This document shows, in pieces, positions 28,856 through 36,814 of a stretch of DNA of 64,000 nt. The notes under the pieces are model-generated. The model worked only from the letters and a program-made list of their open reading frames with translations. It did not search any database and was not told where the DNA came from. Source of the stretch: Lautropia dentalis (lineage in GTDB: Bacteria > Pseudomonadota > Gammaproteobacteria > Burkholderiales > Burkholderiaceae_E); NCBI RefSeq assembly GCF_003892345.1, contig NZ_RRUE01000001.1:124001-188000 (forward strand). Reading direction: 5' to 3'. The stretch's first letter is position 1, and each line of letters starts with the position of its first letter. The position numbers and the translations under genes are program-made.

Positions 28856-30213
28856 TCATGTCTTCTTTCTGCAAGGAAAACGGTACGGCACAAGCGTTCA
28901 CGAATGCGGGCGACATCCCCGCGGCTGGTGCAATCCGTGAGGCACGTGCTTCCCATGCAGCCCTTGCCGAACTGCGTGAACAGCTGGTTTGCGCCTATCG
29001 AGGTGGCTATCCCATTCTGCTGCAAGGGGGTGGCACCTGTGCGTTCTACGGCAATCCGTACCGCTTCCGTGGCGAGGAGATTGCCGGTGGGACACCAGCT
29101 GGTTTCGTGCCGGAGGGCTCCACAGACATCGCACAACCTGCTTCTGTCATGCTGGACTGTCGCCGTTACGCCGGCGTCGTTTCGTACGATCCCTCAGAGT
29201 TGGTCGTGACGGCACGCTGCGGCACATCGCTGGCCGAACTGGAGGTGCTGCTGGCCGAACAGGGCCAGTGTCTGCCCTTCGACCCACCGCACTTCGCCCC
29301 GGGGCGTACCGTGGGCGGCATGGTGGCCACCGGCCTGTCGGGACCGCGACGCTTGTCGGCGGGCGCCGTGCGCGATTTCGTGCTGGGGACCGTGCTGCTT
29401 GCGGCCGATGGCAGCGTCATGCGTTTTGGTGGCGAAGTGATGAAGAACGTGGCCGGCTACGACATGTCGCGTCTGCTCTGCGGATCGCTCGGCATGCTGG
29501 GCATGATTGCCGAAGTCTCGCTGAAGGTGCTGCCCGTGCCGCGTGCCGATGCCACCCTGCGCCTGGAGATGACCGAAGCCGATGCACTGGCCGCCTGCAA
29601 CCGCTGGGGCGGCCAGCCCCTGCCACTGGCGGCTACCTGCTGGTACCGGGGCGTGCTGCATGTCCGCCTGTGCGGGGCGCGGCGCGCCGTCGATGCAGCG
29701 TGCAGGCTGCTGGGTGGCGAAGTCGTGGACATCAGCGAGGCCGATGCCTTCTGGCGTGCGCTGCGTGACCAGCATCTGGACTTTTTTACCGGCCCGGCCA
29801 GCGCAACGGCGCCTCTCTGGCGCCTGTCGGTCCCCGCCACCACCCTGCCGCTCGATCTGCCGGGTGAGCATCTGATCGAATGGGGAGGGGCGTTGCGCTG
29901 GTGGCGCCCGCCCCTGGAGCACGGCCAGCCGGTGTACCGCTTCGGGGGCAGGGACCATGCCTGGCCCGGGGCTGCTGCGGCACTGCGCCATCTGGTTGCA
30001 CGCCAGCGCGGGACGGCCACGCTGTTCCGGGCCGGCACGGCTGCGGCTGGTGTGCATGCGGGTACCGCTGTCGGGCTTTCCCTGGGAACATGCGCCGGCG
30101 CGGAGCGTTTTCATCCACTGGATCTCGTAAACCTGCAGATTCACCAGCGCCTCAAGCAGGCCTTCGACCCGCGTGGTCTGATCAACCCGGGCCGGATGTA
30201 TACCGGGCTGTGA
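28834..30213 (+). CDS. glcE: Glycolate oxidase FAD-binding subunit GlcE
   Basis: GlcE is the smaller FAD-domain partner of GlcD. The 459-aa frame contains ILLQGGGTCAFYG, VVTARCGTSLAELEVLLAEQGQCLPFDPPHF, GRTVGGMVATGLSGPRRLSAGAVRDFVLGTVLLAADG and FGGEVMKNVAGYDMSRLLCGSLGMLGMIAEVSLKVLP, then the C-terminal LKQAFDPRGLINPGRMY. It is about 100 residues longer than E. coli GlcE (about 350), with extra length at the N-terminus and in the middle. Start choice is open between ATG 28834, 28852 and 28858 because the initiation site is duplicated. Confidence 0.93.
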   Translation: MISKGTMIMSSFCKENGTAQAFTNAGDIPAAGAIREARASHAALAELREQLVCAYRGGYPILLQGGGTCAFYGNPYRFRGEEIAGGTPAGFVPEGSTDIAQPASVMLDCRRYAGVVSYDPSELVVTARCGTSLAELEVLLAEQGQCLPFDPPHFAPGRTVGGMVATGLSGPRRLSAGAVRDFVLGTVLLAADGSVMRFGGEVMKNVAGYDMSRLLCGSLGMLGMIAEVSLKVLPVPRADATLRLEMTEADALAACNRWGGQPLPLAATCWYRGVLHVRLCGARRAVDAACRLLGGEVVDISEADAFWRALRDQHLDFFTGPASATAPLWRLSVPATTLPLDLPGEHLIEWGGALRWWRPPLEHGQPVYRFGGRDHAWPGAAAALRHLVARQRGTATLFRAGTAAAGVHAGTAVGLSLGTCAGAERFHPLDLVNLQIHQRLKQAFDPRGLINPGRMYTGL

Positions 30214-30320
30214 CTGATGCACGTACCGGCAGCCGTCCGATGGACACACGGGTCGCGTGGTCTCACAGGAGCGATGCCCGACTGCCTGACTGAATGGCTG
30301 AATGGCTGAATGACTAAAGT

Positions 30321-30406
30321 GATGCCTGACTGGGGTGATGCCTGACTGGAATGATGCCTGACTGGAATGATGCCTGACTGGAATGATGTCTGACTGAAGC
30401 TGGAGT
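30321..30406 (+). repeat. 16-bp tandem repeats before glcF
   Basis: Four consecutive units GATGCCTGACTGG(A/G)(A/G)T start at 30321, 30337, 30353 and 30369. A fifth, lengthened unit (30385-30406) supplies the glcF Shine-Dalgarno GGAG. Less regular copies (CTGAATGG) extend back to about 30273. Confidence 0.88.
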
Positions 30407-30414
30407 GATGTCTG

Positions 30415-31701
30415 ATGGAAACCCACCTTGCTGCCCGTTTTCTCGGCACGCCTGCCGGGGAGGAGGCCGAACGCATCCTGCGTGCCTGCGTCCATTGCGG
30501 TTTCTGCACCGCCACCTGTCCCACCTACCAGCTGCTCGGCGACGAGAAGGACAGCCCGCGCGGCCGCATCTACCTGATGAAACAGGTACTCGAAGGTGCA
30601 ACGCCCACCCTGTCGGCCCTGCATCATCTGGACCGGTGCCTGACCTGCCGCAACTGCGAAAGCACCTGTCCTTCGGGCGTCCAGTATTCGAAACTGCTCG
30701 ACATCGGTCGCGACATCATTGGCACCGAAGTGCGCCGGCCCCGGCGTGAAGCGGCCGTCCGCACGCTGGTACGCCGCGTGGTGGGCTGCAGGCCGCTGTT
30801 TGGCGGCCTGATGAGAATCGGCCGTGCCCTGCGTCCGGTCCTGCCCGCGGCCGTACGGGCCAAGGTACCCCCCGTGCACCATCCCGTGGGCCAGTGGCCC
30901 GCCCGCGCGCATGCCCGCAAGGTGCTGATGCTCAACAGCTGCGTGCAGGAAGCCATGCTGCCGGCCGTGGACCGTGCCACGGCACGGGTGCTGGACCGGC
31001 TGGGCATCCAGGCCATCGTTGAGCGGAAATCGGGCTGCTGCGGCTCGCTGCCCTTTCATCTGGATGACGAACCCGCCGGCCTGCAGGATGCGCGCCGCAA
31101 TATCGATGCCTGGTGGTCGCACATCGAGGCCGGTGCCGAGGCCATCGTCATCAACATTTCGGGGTGCGGTGCCATGGTCAAGGACTATGGACACCTGCTG
31201 CGCAACGATCCCGTCTATGCCGAACGTGCCCGCCACATTGCCGGCATCACCTTCGATCTCAGCGAATGGCTGTCACGTGAACTGGCGCAGTACCGTCCCG
31301 CCATGCCCCTCAAGCCCCAGCGGCTGGTGTTCCACCCGCCCTGCACCCTGCAGCATGCCCAGAAAATCCGTGGTGTGGTGGAGGACATGCTCACCATCTG
31401 GGGTGCCGAACTGCAGCCCATCCGCGATTCACACCTGTGCTGCGGTTCGGCCGGCGCCTACTCGGTACTGCAGCCGGACATTTCGCAGCAGCTGCGCACC
31501 CGCAAGCTCGACAACCTCGAACACAGCCGGCCCGAACTGATCCTGTCGGCCAACGTGGGGTGCATTGCCCACCTGGGTGCCGGAACGGACACGCCGGTCA
31601 TGCACTGGATCGAATGGATGGAGCAGCGGCTGGAGGTGGGGGGAATGGGAATCACACGATCATCATGGGCTGATACGCATTGGCCCGCAGCAGCCCCTTG
31701 A
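30415..31701 (+). CDS. glcF: Glycolate oxidase iron-sulfur subunit GlcF
   Basis: The 428-aa protein has two N-terminal 4Fe-4S ferredoxin motifs (CVHCGFCTATCP and CLTCRNCESTCPSG) and two CCG-type domains (SGCCGSLPFHL ... ISGCGAMVKDYG and HLCCGSAGAYSVLQP). It carries electrons from GlcD/GlcE to the quinone pool. ATG 30415 has GGAG 9 bases upstream, within the repeat array. The last ~16 codons overlap a convergent membrane gene by 50 bases; the normal family end (HWIEWMEQRLE) is reached just before, so the tail is an extension. Confidence 0.95.
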   Translation: METHLAARFLGTPAGEEAERILRACVHCGFCTATCPTYQLLGDEKDSPRGRIYLMKQVLEGATPTLSALHHLDRCLTCRNCESTCPSGVQYSKLLDIGRDIIGTEVRRPRREAAVRTLVRRVVGCRPLFGGLMRIGRALRPVLPAAVRAKVPPVHHPVGQWPARAHARKVLMLNSCVQEAMLPAVDRATARVLDRLGIQAIVERKSGCCGSLPFHLDDEPAGLQDARRNIDAWWSHIEAGAEAIVINISGCGAMVKDYGHLLRNDPVYAERARHIAGITFDLSEWLSRELAQYRPAMPLKPQRLVFHPPCTLQHAQKIRGVVEDMLTIWGAELQPIRDSHLCCGSAGAYSVLQPDISQQLRTRKLDNLEHSRPELILSANVGCIAHLGAGTDTPVMHWIEWMEQRLEVGGMGITRSSWADTHWPAAAP

Positions 31702-32029
31702 TCATCCGGTAGTAGAACCAGATGACCGGGATGATGGCCAGAAAGCCCAGCAGCCCGAAGGTGATGAAGCCCAGCGGCACCGTGACGCAGACCCACAGGA
31801 TGGTCCACCAGCAGGTGCGGATCATCCAGCTGAAGTGACTTGCGTAGATGGTACCCCGTGCCGACGGACGCTGGATGTAGTTGACGATCAGGGCGATGAC
31901 GTTGAGCAGCCCCAGCGAGAAGGTCATCCCGATGAGGTGCATCCAGTAGTCCAGCATGGCCGTGCGCCGGAACGCTGCCTCCTGCTGGGTTTCGATGTTG
32001 GTGACGTTGTCGTAGGTGTAGGACGGCAT
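31652..32029 (-). CDS. DUF4870-like small membrane protein
   Basis: The 125-aa product starts MPSYTYDNVTNIE and has three to four hydrophobic segments, with LLNVIALIVNYIQRPSARGTIYASHFSWMIRTCWWTILW and YRMIKGLLRANA. The pattern (helix, short basic loop, helix, R-KG) is that of DUF4870-type proteins. I chose ATG 32029; the longer frame upstream is not membrane-like. Its 3' end overlaps glcF by 50 bases. A clear relative lies divergently at 32419-32874, where the central block is again ARGTVYYTHHRWMIGTCW. Function unknown. Confidence 0.78.
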   Translation of the reverse strand: MPSYTYDNVTNIETQQEAAFRRTAMLDYWMHLIGMTFSLGLLNVIALIVNYIQRPSARGTIYASHFSWMIRTCWWTILWVCVTVPLGFITFGLLGFLAIIPVIWFYYRMIKGLLRANAYQPMMIV

Positions 32030-32418
32030 GGCAAGCGCTCCGCTGAGGATGGGGGAGGGGCTGCGCTGTCCGAACGCTCGGGCGCATCTTCCTGCAGGTC
32101 TGGGCAGTGGCGGCGATTTCAAGGACAGAGTGCCGCCCGGAGCGCCCGGCAGGGTGAACAATGGTTTCTGGCTGCCCGGGTCATGGACGAGATGCTGGCC
32201 TTCAACCGCCGTGTCGAGACTTTCTTCCCCAGCAAAGCGCCTGTTTCCGTCTGATTTCCCCGCTTGCCCCCGATGTTTTGAACAGTCGGGCCATCGACCG
32301 GGGAGGGGATTGCCGCCCCCCCATCCCCCAGGATGCGACAAACGTCATTGTCCATGCTCCCCAAAGGGATTAGTCTCAAAAGAGACACTTGGTTCTCTTT
32401 TCCGGATCTGTTCCGTTC
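32030..32418. other. Divergent region between the two DUF4870-like genes
   Basis: About 390 bp with no supported gene; it should hold back-to-back promoters of the paralogues. GGGATTAGTCTCAAAAGAGACACTTGG (about 32367-32392) contains GTCTC/GAGAC as a short dyad, possibly an operator. Confidence 0.4.
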
Positions 32419-32874
32419 ATGGACATCGACTCCAATGCTGCCTCGCCGGCCGGCTCTGCCCCGGCTGGCTCCCCCTTTGCTTCCGCGCACGGCTCCGTAC
32501 CCTCGCACGGCTCGTCCCGGGATGCTCCGTCCGACGATCTTCACAACCTGGCCACCCAGCGCAACCTGGCGCTGGCCTGCTATGCCCTGCACATCCTGGG
32601 CGGGCCGTTCACGGTGGGGGCAGCCAGTCTGGCGGGGCTGATCATCAACCATCTGCAGCGCGACCATGCACGGGGCACGGTGTACTACACGCACCACCGC
32701 TGGATGATCGGCACCTGCTGGCTGGGGGCCGGGCTGGCGCTGCTGGCCGGGCTTGTCTGCCTGGCCTTTCCGTCGCTGACCCTGTTGCTGTTCCCGCTCA
32801 TCGGTATCTACCTGATGCTGCGGATGGTGACGGGGGCGATCAACGCCATTCACGGCGAGCCGATCAAGGACTGA
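32419..32874 (+). CDS. DUF4870-like membrane protein, paralogue of 31652-32029
   Basis: From ATG 32419 (MDIDSNAAS) the 151-aa protein has a disordered Ser/Ala/Pro-rich leader (~45 residues), then three to four transmembrane helices: LALACYALHILGGPF, AASLAGLIINHLQRDHARGTVYYTHHRWMIGTCWLGAG and a final FPLIGIYLMLRMVTGAINA. It matches the divergent neighbour in the ARGT-Y--H--WMI-TCW block and the R-x-x-x-G end. The two are probably an old duplication with inverted orientation. No function is known to me. Confidence 0.78.
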   Translation: MDIDSNAASPAGSAPAGSPFASAHGSVPSHGSSRDAPSDDLHNLATQRNLALACYALHILGGPFTVGAASLAGLIINHLQRDHARGTVYYTHHRWMIGTCWLGAGLALLAGLVCLAFPSLTLLLFPLIGIYLMLRMVTGAINAIHGEPIKD

Positions 32875-32895
32875 GGCGCGGCTTGCTGCGCCGCC

Positions 32896-33561
32896 TCAGT
32901 GCGCCGCAGCAGCCGCCTGCACCAGCGTGGCGTACAGCGTCTGGGCGCCCGAGGCCACGAACTGCACGCCCACACAGATCAGCAGAAAGCCGCTCAGCCG
33001 GGTCACCACCTCGATGCCGGTGTTGCCCAACCGGGTGGTGACGCTGCGGGCGCTGCGCAGCAGCAGCCACTCGATGGCGCACACCATCAGCATGGCAATG
33101 AGCACGGCGGCATAGGCACCGATGCGGTGCTGAAAGCCGCCCAGCTCACGGATCTGCGTCTCCAGACCGATCACCACGGCGATGGAGCCGGGGCCGGTGA
33201 TGCCGGGCAGGGCCAGCGGGAAGAAGGCGGGATTGCCATACTGGGCCTTGGCCACTTCCGACACCTCGGCCTTGCCATACAGCATGCCGTGGCCCAGCAG
33301 GCCGATGATCATGCCCCCGGCCACACGCATGGCGCCGTAGGAAATGCCGAAGGCCTTCATGATCATGCTGCCCACGAACAGCGATCCCACCAGAATGCAG
33401 AAGCAGTAGAGCGAGGTCTTGGTGGCCGTGCGCCGTGTGGTGTCGGCGTCCATGCCGACGGTGACCGAGGTGAAGATGGGCAGCGTGGCCGGCGGGTTCA
33501 TGATGGTGAGAAGGCTCACAAAGGCCCCCAGCAGAAACGCGGTAAAACTCTCGCCAGCCAT
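32896..33561 (-). CDS. MarC-family integral membrane protein
   Basis: The 221-aa protein has six hydrophobic segments and the family signatures LLTIMNPPATLPIFTSVT (residues ~17-34), RVAGGMIIGLLGHGML, PLALPGITGPGSIAVVIG and RLSGFLLICVGVQFVASG. MarC proteins are inner-membrane proteins; the old link to multiple antibiotic resistance was not upheld, so the transport role is undefined. ATG 33561 was chosen as the start of homology. The gene is convergent with the DUF4870-like gene and lies downstream of the transhydrogenase terminator. Confidence 0.92.
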   Translation of the reverse strand: MAGESFTAFLLGAFVSLLTIMNPPATLPIFTSVTVGMDADTTRRTATKTSLYCFCILVGSLFVGSMIMKAFGISYGAMRVAGGMIIGLLGHGMLYGKAEVSEVAKAQYGNPAFFPLALPGITGPGSIAVVIGLETQIRELGGFQHRIGAYAAVLIAMLMVCAIEWLLLRSARSVTTRLGNTGIEVVTRLSGFLLICVGVQFVASGAQTLYATLVQAAAAAH

Positions 33562-33869
33562 GCTTCGACCATCCACCAAACGTACGAAGTCTGATTGTCG
33601 GGCACCGGTTTGCGTGTGGCCAGCCCCCGGCGCCGGGTGTTGTATAGGCGCCGATAAAACAAAAAACCCCTGTGCCATGAGGCAGCAGGGGTTTGCGGAG
33701 GACGGGTGAATCGCCCGCGGTGGAGTGGCTGTTGCCTGTCCTGGCGCTTCCGGTAGTCGGCGCAGGTGCTTTTGGAGGCCAGCAGGTGCTTCCAGTGGCT
33801 GGCCTGTGGCATGCCGGCCGGCCCGGCGCAGTGCCCGCTGCACAAGGCCGCGGGCGTTCTGCGTGCGGG
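33562..33869. other. Gap between pntB and marC
   Basis: About 300 bp holding the pntB terminator and presumably the marC promoter; no gene seen. Confidence 0.5.
33658..33694 (-). terminator. Rho-independent terminator of the pnt operon
   Basis: On the minus strand AAACCCCTG pairs with CAGGGGTTT (33686-33694 with 33664-33672), with a GCC/GGC inner helix, followed by TTTTTTGTTTT. It lies about 175 bases after the pntB stop. Confidence 0.85.
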
Positions 33870-35315
33870 TCAGCCCTCCAGCGACTTCACCATGTCCTCG
33901 ACCACTTTCTTGGCGTCGCCGAACACCATCATGGTCTTGGGCATGTAGAACAGCTCGTTGTCCAGGCCGGCGTAGCCGGAGGCCATCGAACGCTTGTTCA
34001 CGATCACCTGGCCGGCCTTGTAGGCGTCCAGGATCGGCATGCCGGCGATGGGGGAGCTGGGGTCCTTGGCGGCGGGGTTCACCACGTCGTTGGCGCCCAG
34101 CACCAGCACCACGTCGGTCTCACCGAAGTCGGGGTTGATGTCCTCCATTTCGAAGACCTGGTCGTAGGGCACCTCGGCCTCGGCCAGCAACACGTTCATG
34201 TGACCCGGCATGCGGCCGGCCACCGGGTGGATGGCATAGCGCACCTGCACGCCTTTCTCGATCAGCTTGTCGGTCAGCTCCTTCAGCGGGTGCTGGGCGC
34301 GGGCCACGGCCAGACCGTAGCCCGGCACGATGATGACCGAGTCGGCGTTGGCCAGCATGAAGGCGGCGTCGTCGGCCGAGCCGCTGCGCACGGGGCGCTG
34401 CTCTTTGGCTTCACCACTGCCGGCTGCGGCCGGATCGGCACCGAAGCCACCCAGGATCACGTTGAAGAACGAGCGGTTCATCGCCTTGCACATGATGTAC
34501 GAGAGGATGGCACCGCTGGAGCCCACCAGCGAACCGGCGATGATCAGCATGGGGTTGTTGAGCGAGAAGCCGATGCCGGCGGCCGCCCAGCCCGAGTAGC
34601 TGTTGAGCATCGACACCACCACCGGCATGTCGGCCCCGCCGATCGGGATGATGATCAGCACGCCCAGCACGAAGGCGATGGCGGTCATCATCCAGTACGG
34701 GAACCAGCCCTGTGTGGCGGCAAACCAGCAGCCGAACAGCACCATGGCAATGGCCAGGATGAGGTTCAGTGCGTGCTGGCCGGCGAAGGTGACCGGGGCG
34801 CCCTGGAACAGGCGGAACTTGTACTTGCCCGACAGTTTGCCGAAGGCGATGACCGAGCCGGAGAAGGTGATGGCGCCGACGAAGGTGCCGATGAACAGCT
34901 CGACGCGGTTGCCCACGGGGATGCGCTCGCCATGGGCGACGATGTCGAAGGCCCAGGGCTCGGCCACGCAGGCGATGGCGATGAAGACCGCGGCCAGGCC
35001 GATCATGGAGTGCATGAAGGCCACCAGCTCGGGCATCTTGGTCATTTCCACCCGGCGCGCCATGATGGTGCCGAGGGTTCCGCCCACCAGCAGGCCCAGG
35101 ATGACCAGCGCGATGCCGGCCCCGTTGGACTGGGTGCCGGCGGCATCCTGCAGTTTCAGGATCAGCGCCACCGTGGTGAGCAGCGCGATGGCCATGCCGC
35201 TCATGCCGAAGACGTTGCCGCGGCGGGCGGTGGTGGGGTGCGACAGTCCCTTCAGGGCCTGGATGAAGCAGACCGAGGCCACGAGGTACAGAAGGACGAC
35301 AAGGTTCATGCTCAT
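33870..35315 (-). CDS. pntB: NAD(P) transhydrogenase subunit beta
   Basis: PntB carries membrane domain II and the NADP(H)-binding domain III of proton-translocating transhydrogenase. The 481-aa protein begins with about nine helices (HPTTARRGNVFGMSGMAIALLTT, GTLGTIMARRVEMTKMPELVAFMHSMIGLAAV). It ends in domain III: ADSVIIVPGYGLAVARAQH, YAIHPVAGRMPGHMNVLLAEA and VLVLGANDVVNPAAKDPSSPIAGMPIL, then RSMASGYAGLDNELFY. A ~25-residue Gly/Ala/Ser-rich linker connects them. Start overlaps the previous gene by ATGA. Last gene of pntAA-pntAB-pntB. Confidence 0.97.
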   Translation of the reverse strand: MSMNLVVLLYLVASVCFIQALKGLSHPTTARRGNVFGMSGMAIALLTTVALILKLQDAAGTQSNGAGIALVILGLLVGGTLGTIMARRVEMTKMPELVAFMHSMIGLAAVFIAIACVAEPWAFDIVAHGERIPVGNRVELFIGTFVGAITFSGSVIAFGKLSGKYKFRLFQGAPVTFAGQHALNLILAIAMVLFGCWFAATQGWFPYWMMTAIAFVLGVLIIIPIGGADMPVVVSMLNSYSGWAAAGIGFSLNNPMLIIAGSLVGSSGAILSYIMCKAMNRSFFNVILGGFGADPAAAGSGEAKEQRPVRSGSADDAAFMLANADSVIIVPGYGLAVARAQHPLKELTDKLIEKGVQVRYAIHPVAGRMPGHMNVLLAEAEVPYDQVFEMEDINPDFGETDVVLVLGANDVVNPAAKDPSSPIAGMPILDAYKAGQVIVNKRSMASGYAGLDNELFYMPKTMMVFGDAKKVVEDMVKSLEG

Positions 35316-35626
35316 GCCTGTTTCTCCGCCTTTTTCGGTTCTTTCTTCTTGAACATCTCGAGCATGCGCCGTGTCACCAGGAAGCCGCCGAACACGTTGA
35401 CGGCGGCGAGGACCACGGCCAGCAGGCCCATGGTCCGTCCCAGGCCGGTTTCGGTCAGCGAGGCGGCCAGCATGGCGCCCACGATGACGATGGCCGAGAT
35501 GGCGTTCGTGACGGCCATCAGCGGTGTGTGCAGCGCCGGCGTCACGTTCCAGACCACGTGATAGCCCACATAGATGGCCAGCACGAGGATGATCAGATTG
35601 ATGATGGTGTGATTGACGAGTTCCAT
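35312..35626 (-). CDS. pntAB: NAD(P) transhydrogenase subunit alpha, membrane part
   Basis: The 104-aa protein is the separate C-terminal membrane portion of the alpha subunit: LAIYVGYHVVWNVTPALHTPLMAVTNAISAIVIVGAM, then three helices in all and a Lys-rich end (FKKKEPKKAEKQA). In many bacteria, including this one, PntA is split into a soluble NAD-binding and this membrane polypeptide. It sits 9 bases after pntAA and overlaps pntB by 4 bases, so all three are one operon. Confidence 0.95.
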   Translation of the reverse strand: MELVNHTIINLIILVLAIYVGYHVVWNVTPALHTPLMAVTNAISAIVIVGAMLAASLTETGLGRTMGLLAVVLAAVNVFGGFLVTRRMLEMFKKKEPKKAEKQA

Positions 35627-35635
35627 GCTTTTCCC

Positions 35636-36757
35636 TTATTTCTGCTCGCGCAGCACCTTGCCGTCCTGCGTGACCAGGCAGGCCTTGACGATGTCGTCCT
35701 CGAGGTTGATCTTCAGTTTCTTCTCGTCATCGACGATCAGCTTCAGGAAGTCGAGGATGTTGCGGGCGTAGAAGGCCGAGGCGTCGGCCGGTACGAGCGC
35801 CGGCAGGTTGCCCACGCCGGCGATGCTCACGCCATGGTGGCGCACGACCTTGTCGGCCTGCGACAGCTCGCAGTTGCCGCCCTGTTCGACGGCCATGTCG
35901 ACGATGACCGAGCCCGGCTTCATCGACTCGACCATGGCGCGCGTGACCAGCACCGGCGCCTTGCGGCCCGGGATGAGCGCGGTGGTGATCACCACGTCGG
36001 CCTGCCTGATGCGCTCGGCCACGGCAGCGGCCTGGCGCTGCAGCCACGATGCCGGCATCGGCCGGGCGTAGCCGCCCACGCCGGCGGCGGCCTCGCGTTC
36101 TTCATCGGTCTCGTAGGGCACGTCGATGAACTTGGCGCCCAGCGACTCGATCTGCTCCTTCACGGCAGGGCGCACGTCCGAGGCCTCGATCACCGCGCCC
36201 AGCCGCTTGGCCGTGGCGATGGCCTGCAGGCCAGCCACCCCGGCGCCCAGGATGACCACGCGGGCGGCCTTGGCCGTGCCGGCGGCGGTCATCATCATGG
36301 GGAAGAAGCGCTGATACAGGTTGGCGGCCACCAGCACGGCCTTGTATCCTGCGATATTGGCCTGAGATGAGAGCACATCCAGGCTCTGTGCCCGCGTGGT
36401 GCGGGGGGCGGCCTCGAGGGCAAAGCCGGTCACGCCGGTGGCGGCCAGCTTCTCCAGCCCTTCGGCATGGAAGGGGTTGAGCATGCCCAGCAGGGCCGTG
36501 CCGGCCTTCAGGTGCTTCAGCTCCTCTTCCATGGGGCTGCGCACCTTGGCCACCAGCTCGGCGCCGAAGGCACCGGCCGTGTCCACCAGCTGCGCACCGG
36601 CCTCTTCCCAGGCGGTGTCGGGGATGTCGGAGGCCACACCGGCCTCGCGTTCCACCACCACCTCGTGGCCGGCTTTCACCAGCTTCCTGACCGTTTCCGG
36701 TGTGGCGGCTACCCGGGTTTCGCCAGGGCGCCGCTCTTTCGGGATCCCGATTCTCAT
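35636..36757 (-). CDS. pntAA: NAD(P) transhydrogenase subunit alpha, NAD-binding part
   Basis: The 373-aa soluble domain I begins [26 protein letters not shown] and has the Rossmann dinucleotide loop [24 protein letters not shown] (about residues 164-187), then [14 protein letters not shown]. It binds NAD(H) and exchanges hydride with PntB to form NADPH at the expense of the proton gradient. AAGGA lies 9 bases before ATG 36757. The frame stays open far upstream through the antisense of mnmA, which is not coding. Start-to-start distance to mnmA is only 57 bases, so promoters overlap. Confidence 0.96.
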   Translation of the reverse strand: MRIGIPKERRPGETRVAATPETVRKLVKAGHEVVVEREAGVASDIPDTAWEEAGAQLVDTAGAFGAELVAKVRSPMEEELKHLKAGTALLGMLNPFHAEGLEKLAATGVTGFALEAAPRTTRAQSLDVLSSQANIAGYKAVLVAANLYQRFFPMMMTAAGTAKAARVVILGAGVAGLQAIATAKRLGAVIEASDVRPAVKEQIESLGAKFIDVPYETDEEREAAAGVGGYARPMPASWLQRQAAAVAERIRQADVVITTALIPGRKAPVLVTRAMVESMKPGSVIVDMAVEQGGNCELSQADKVVRHHGVSIAGVGNLPALVPADASAFYARNILDFLKLIVDDEKKLKINLEDDIVKACLVTQDGKVLREQK

Positions 36758-36779
36758 GAGTCGATCCTTTCCAAGGGTT

Positions 36780-36809
36780 TGCTGCAGGGATTTTCTGTTT
36801 TCTACAATG
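36780..36809 (+). promoter_or_regulatory. Promoter of mnmA, predicting a leaderless or near-leaderless message
   Basis: TTGCTG and TACAAT are separated by 18 bases, and the ATG of mnmA follows TACAAT by only 6 bases. Coordinates may be off by one base. Confidence 0.5.
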
Positions 36810-36814
36810 TTCGC

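Noticed and set aside
32030-32341. N-terminal extension of the 31652 membrane protein
   Set aside because: Composition is not membrane-like and ATG 32029 starts the homologous part.
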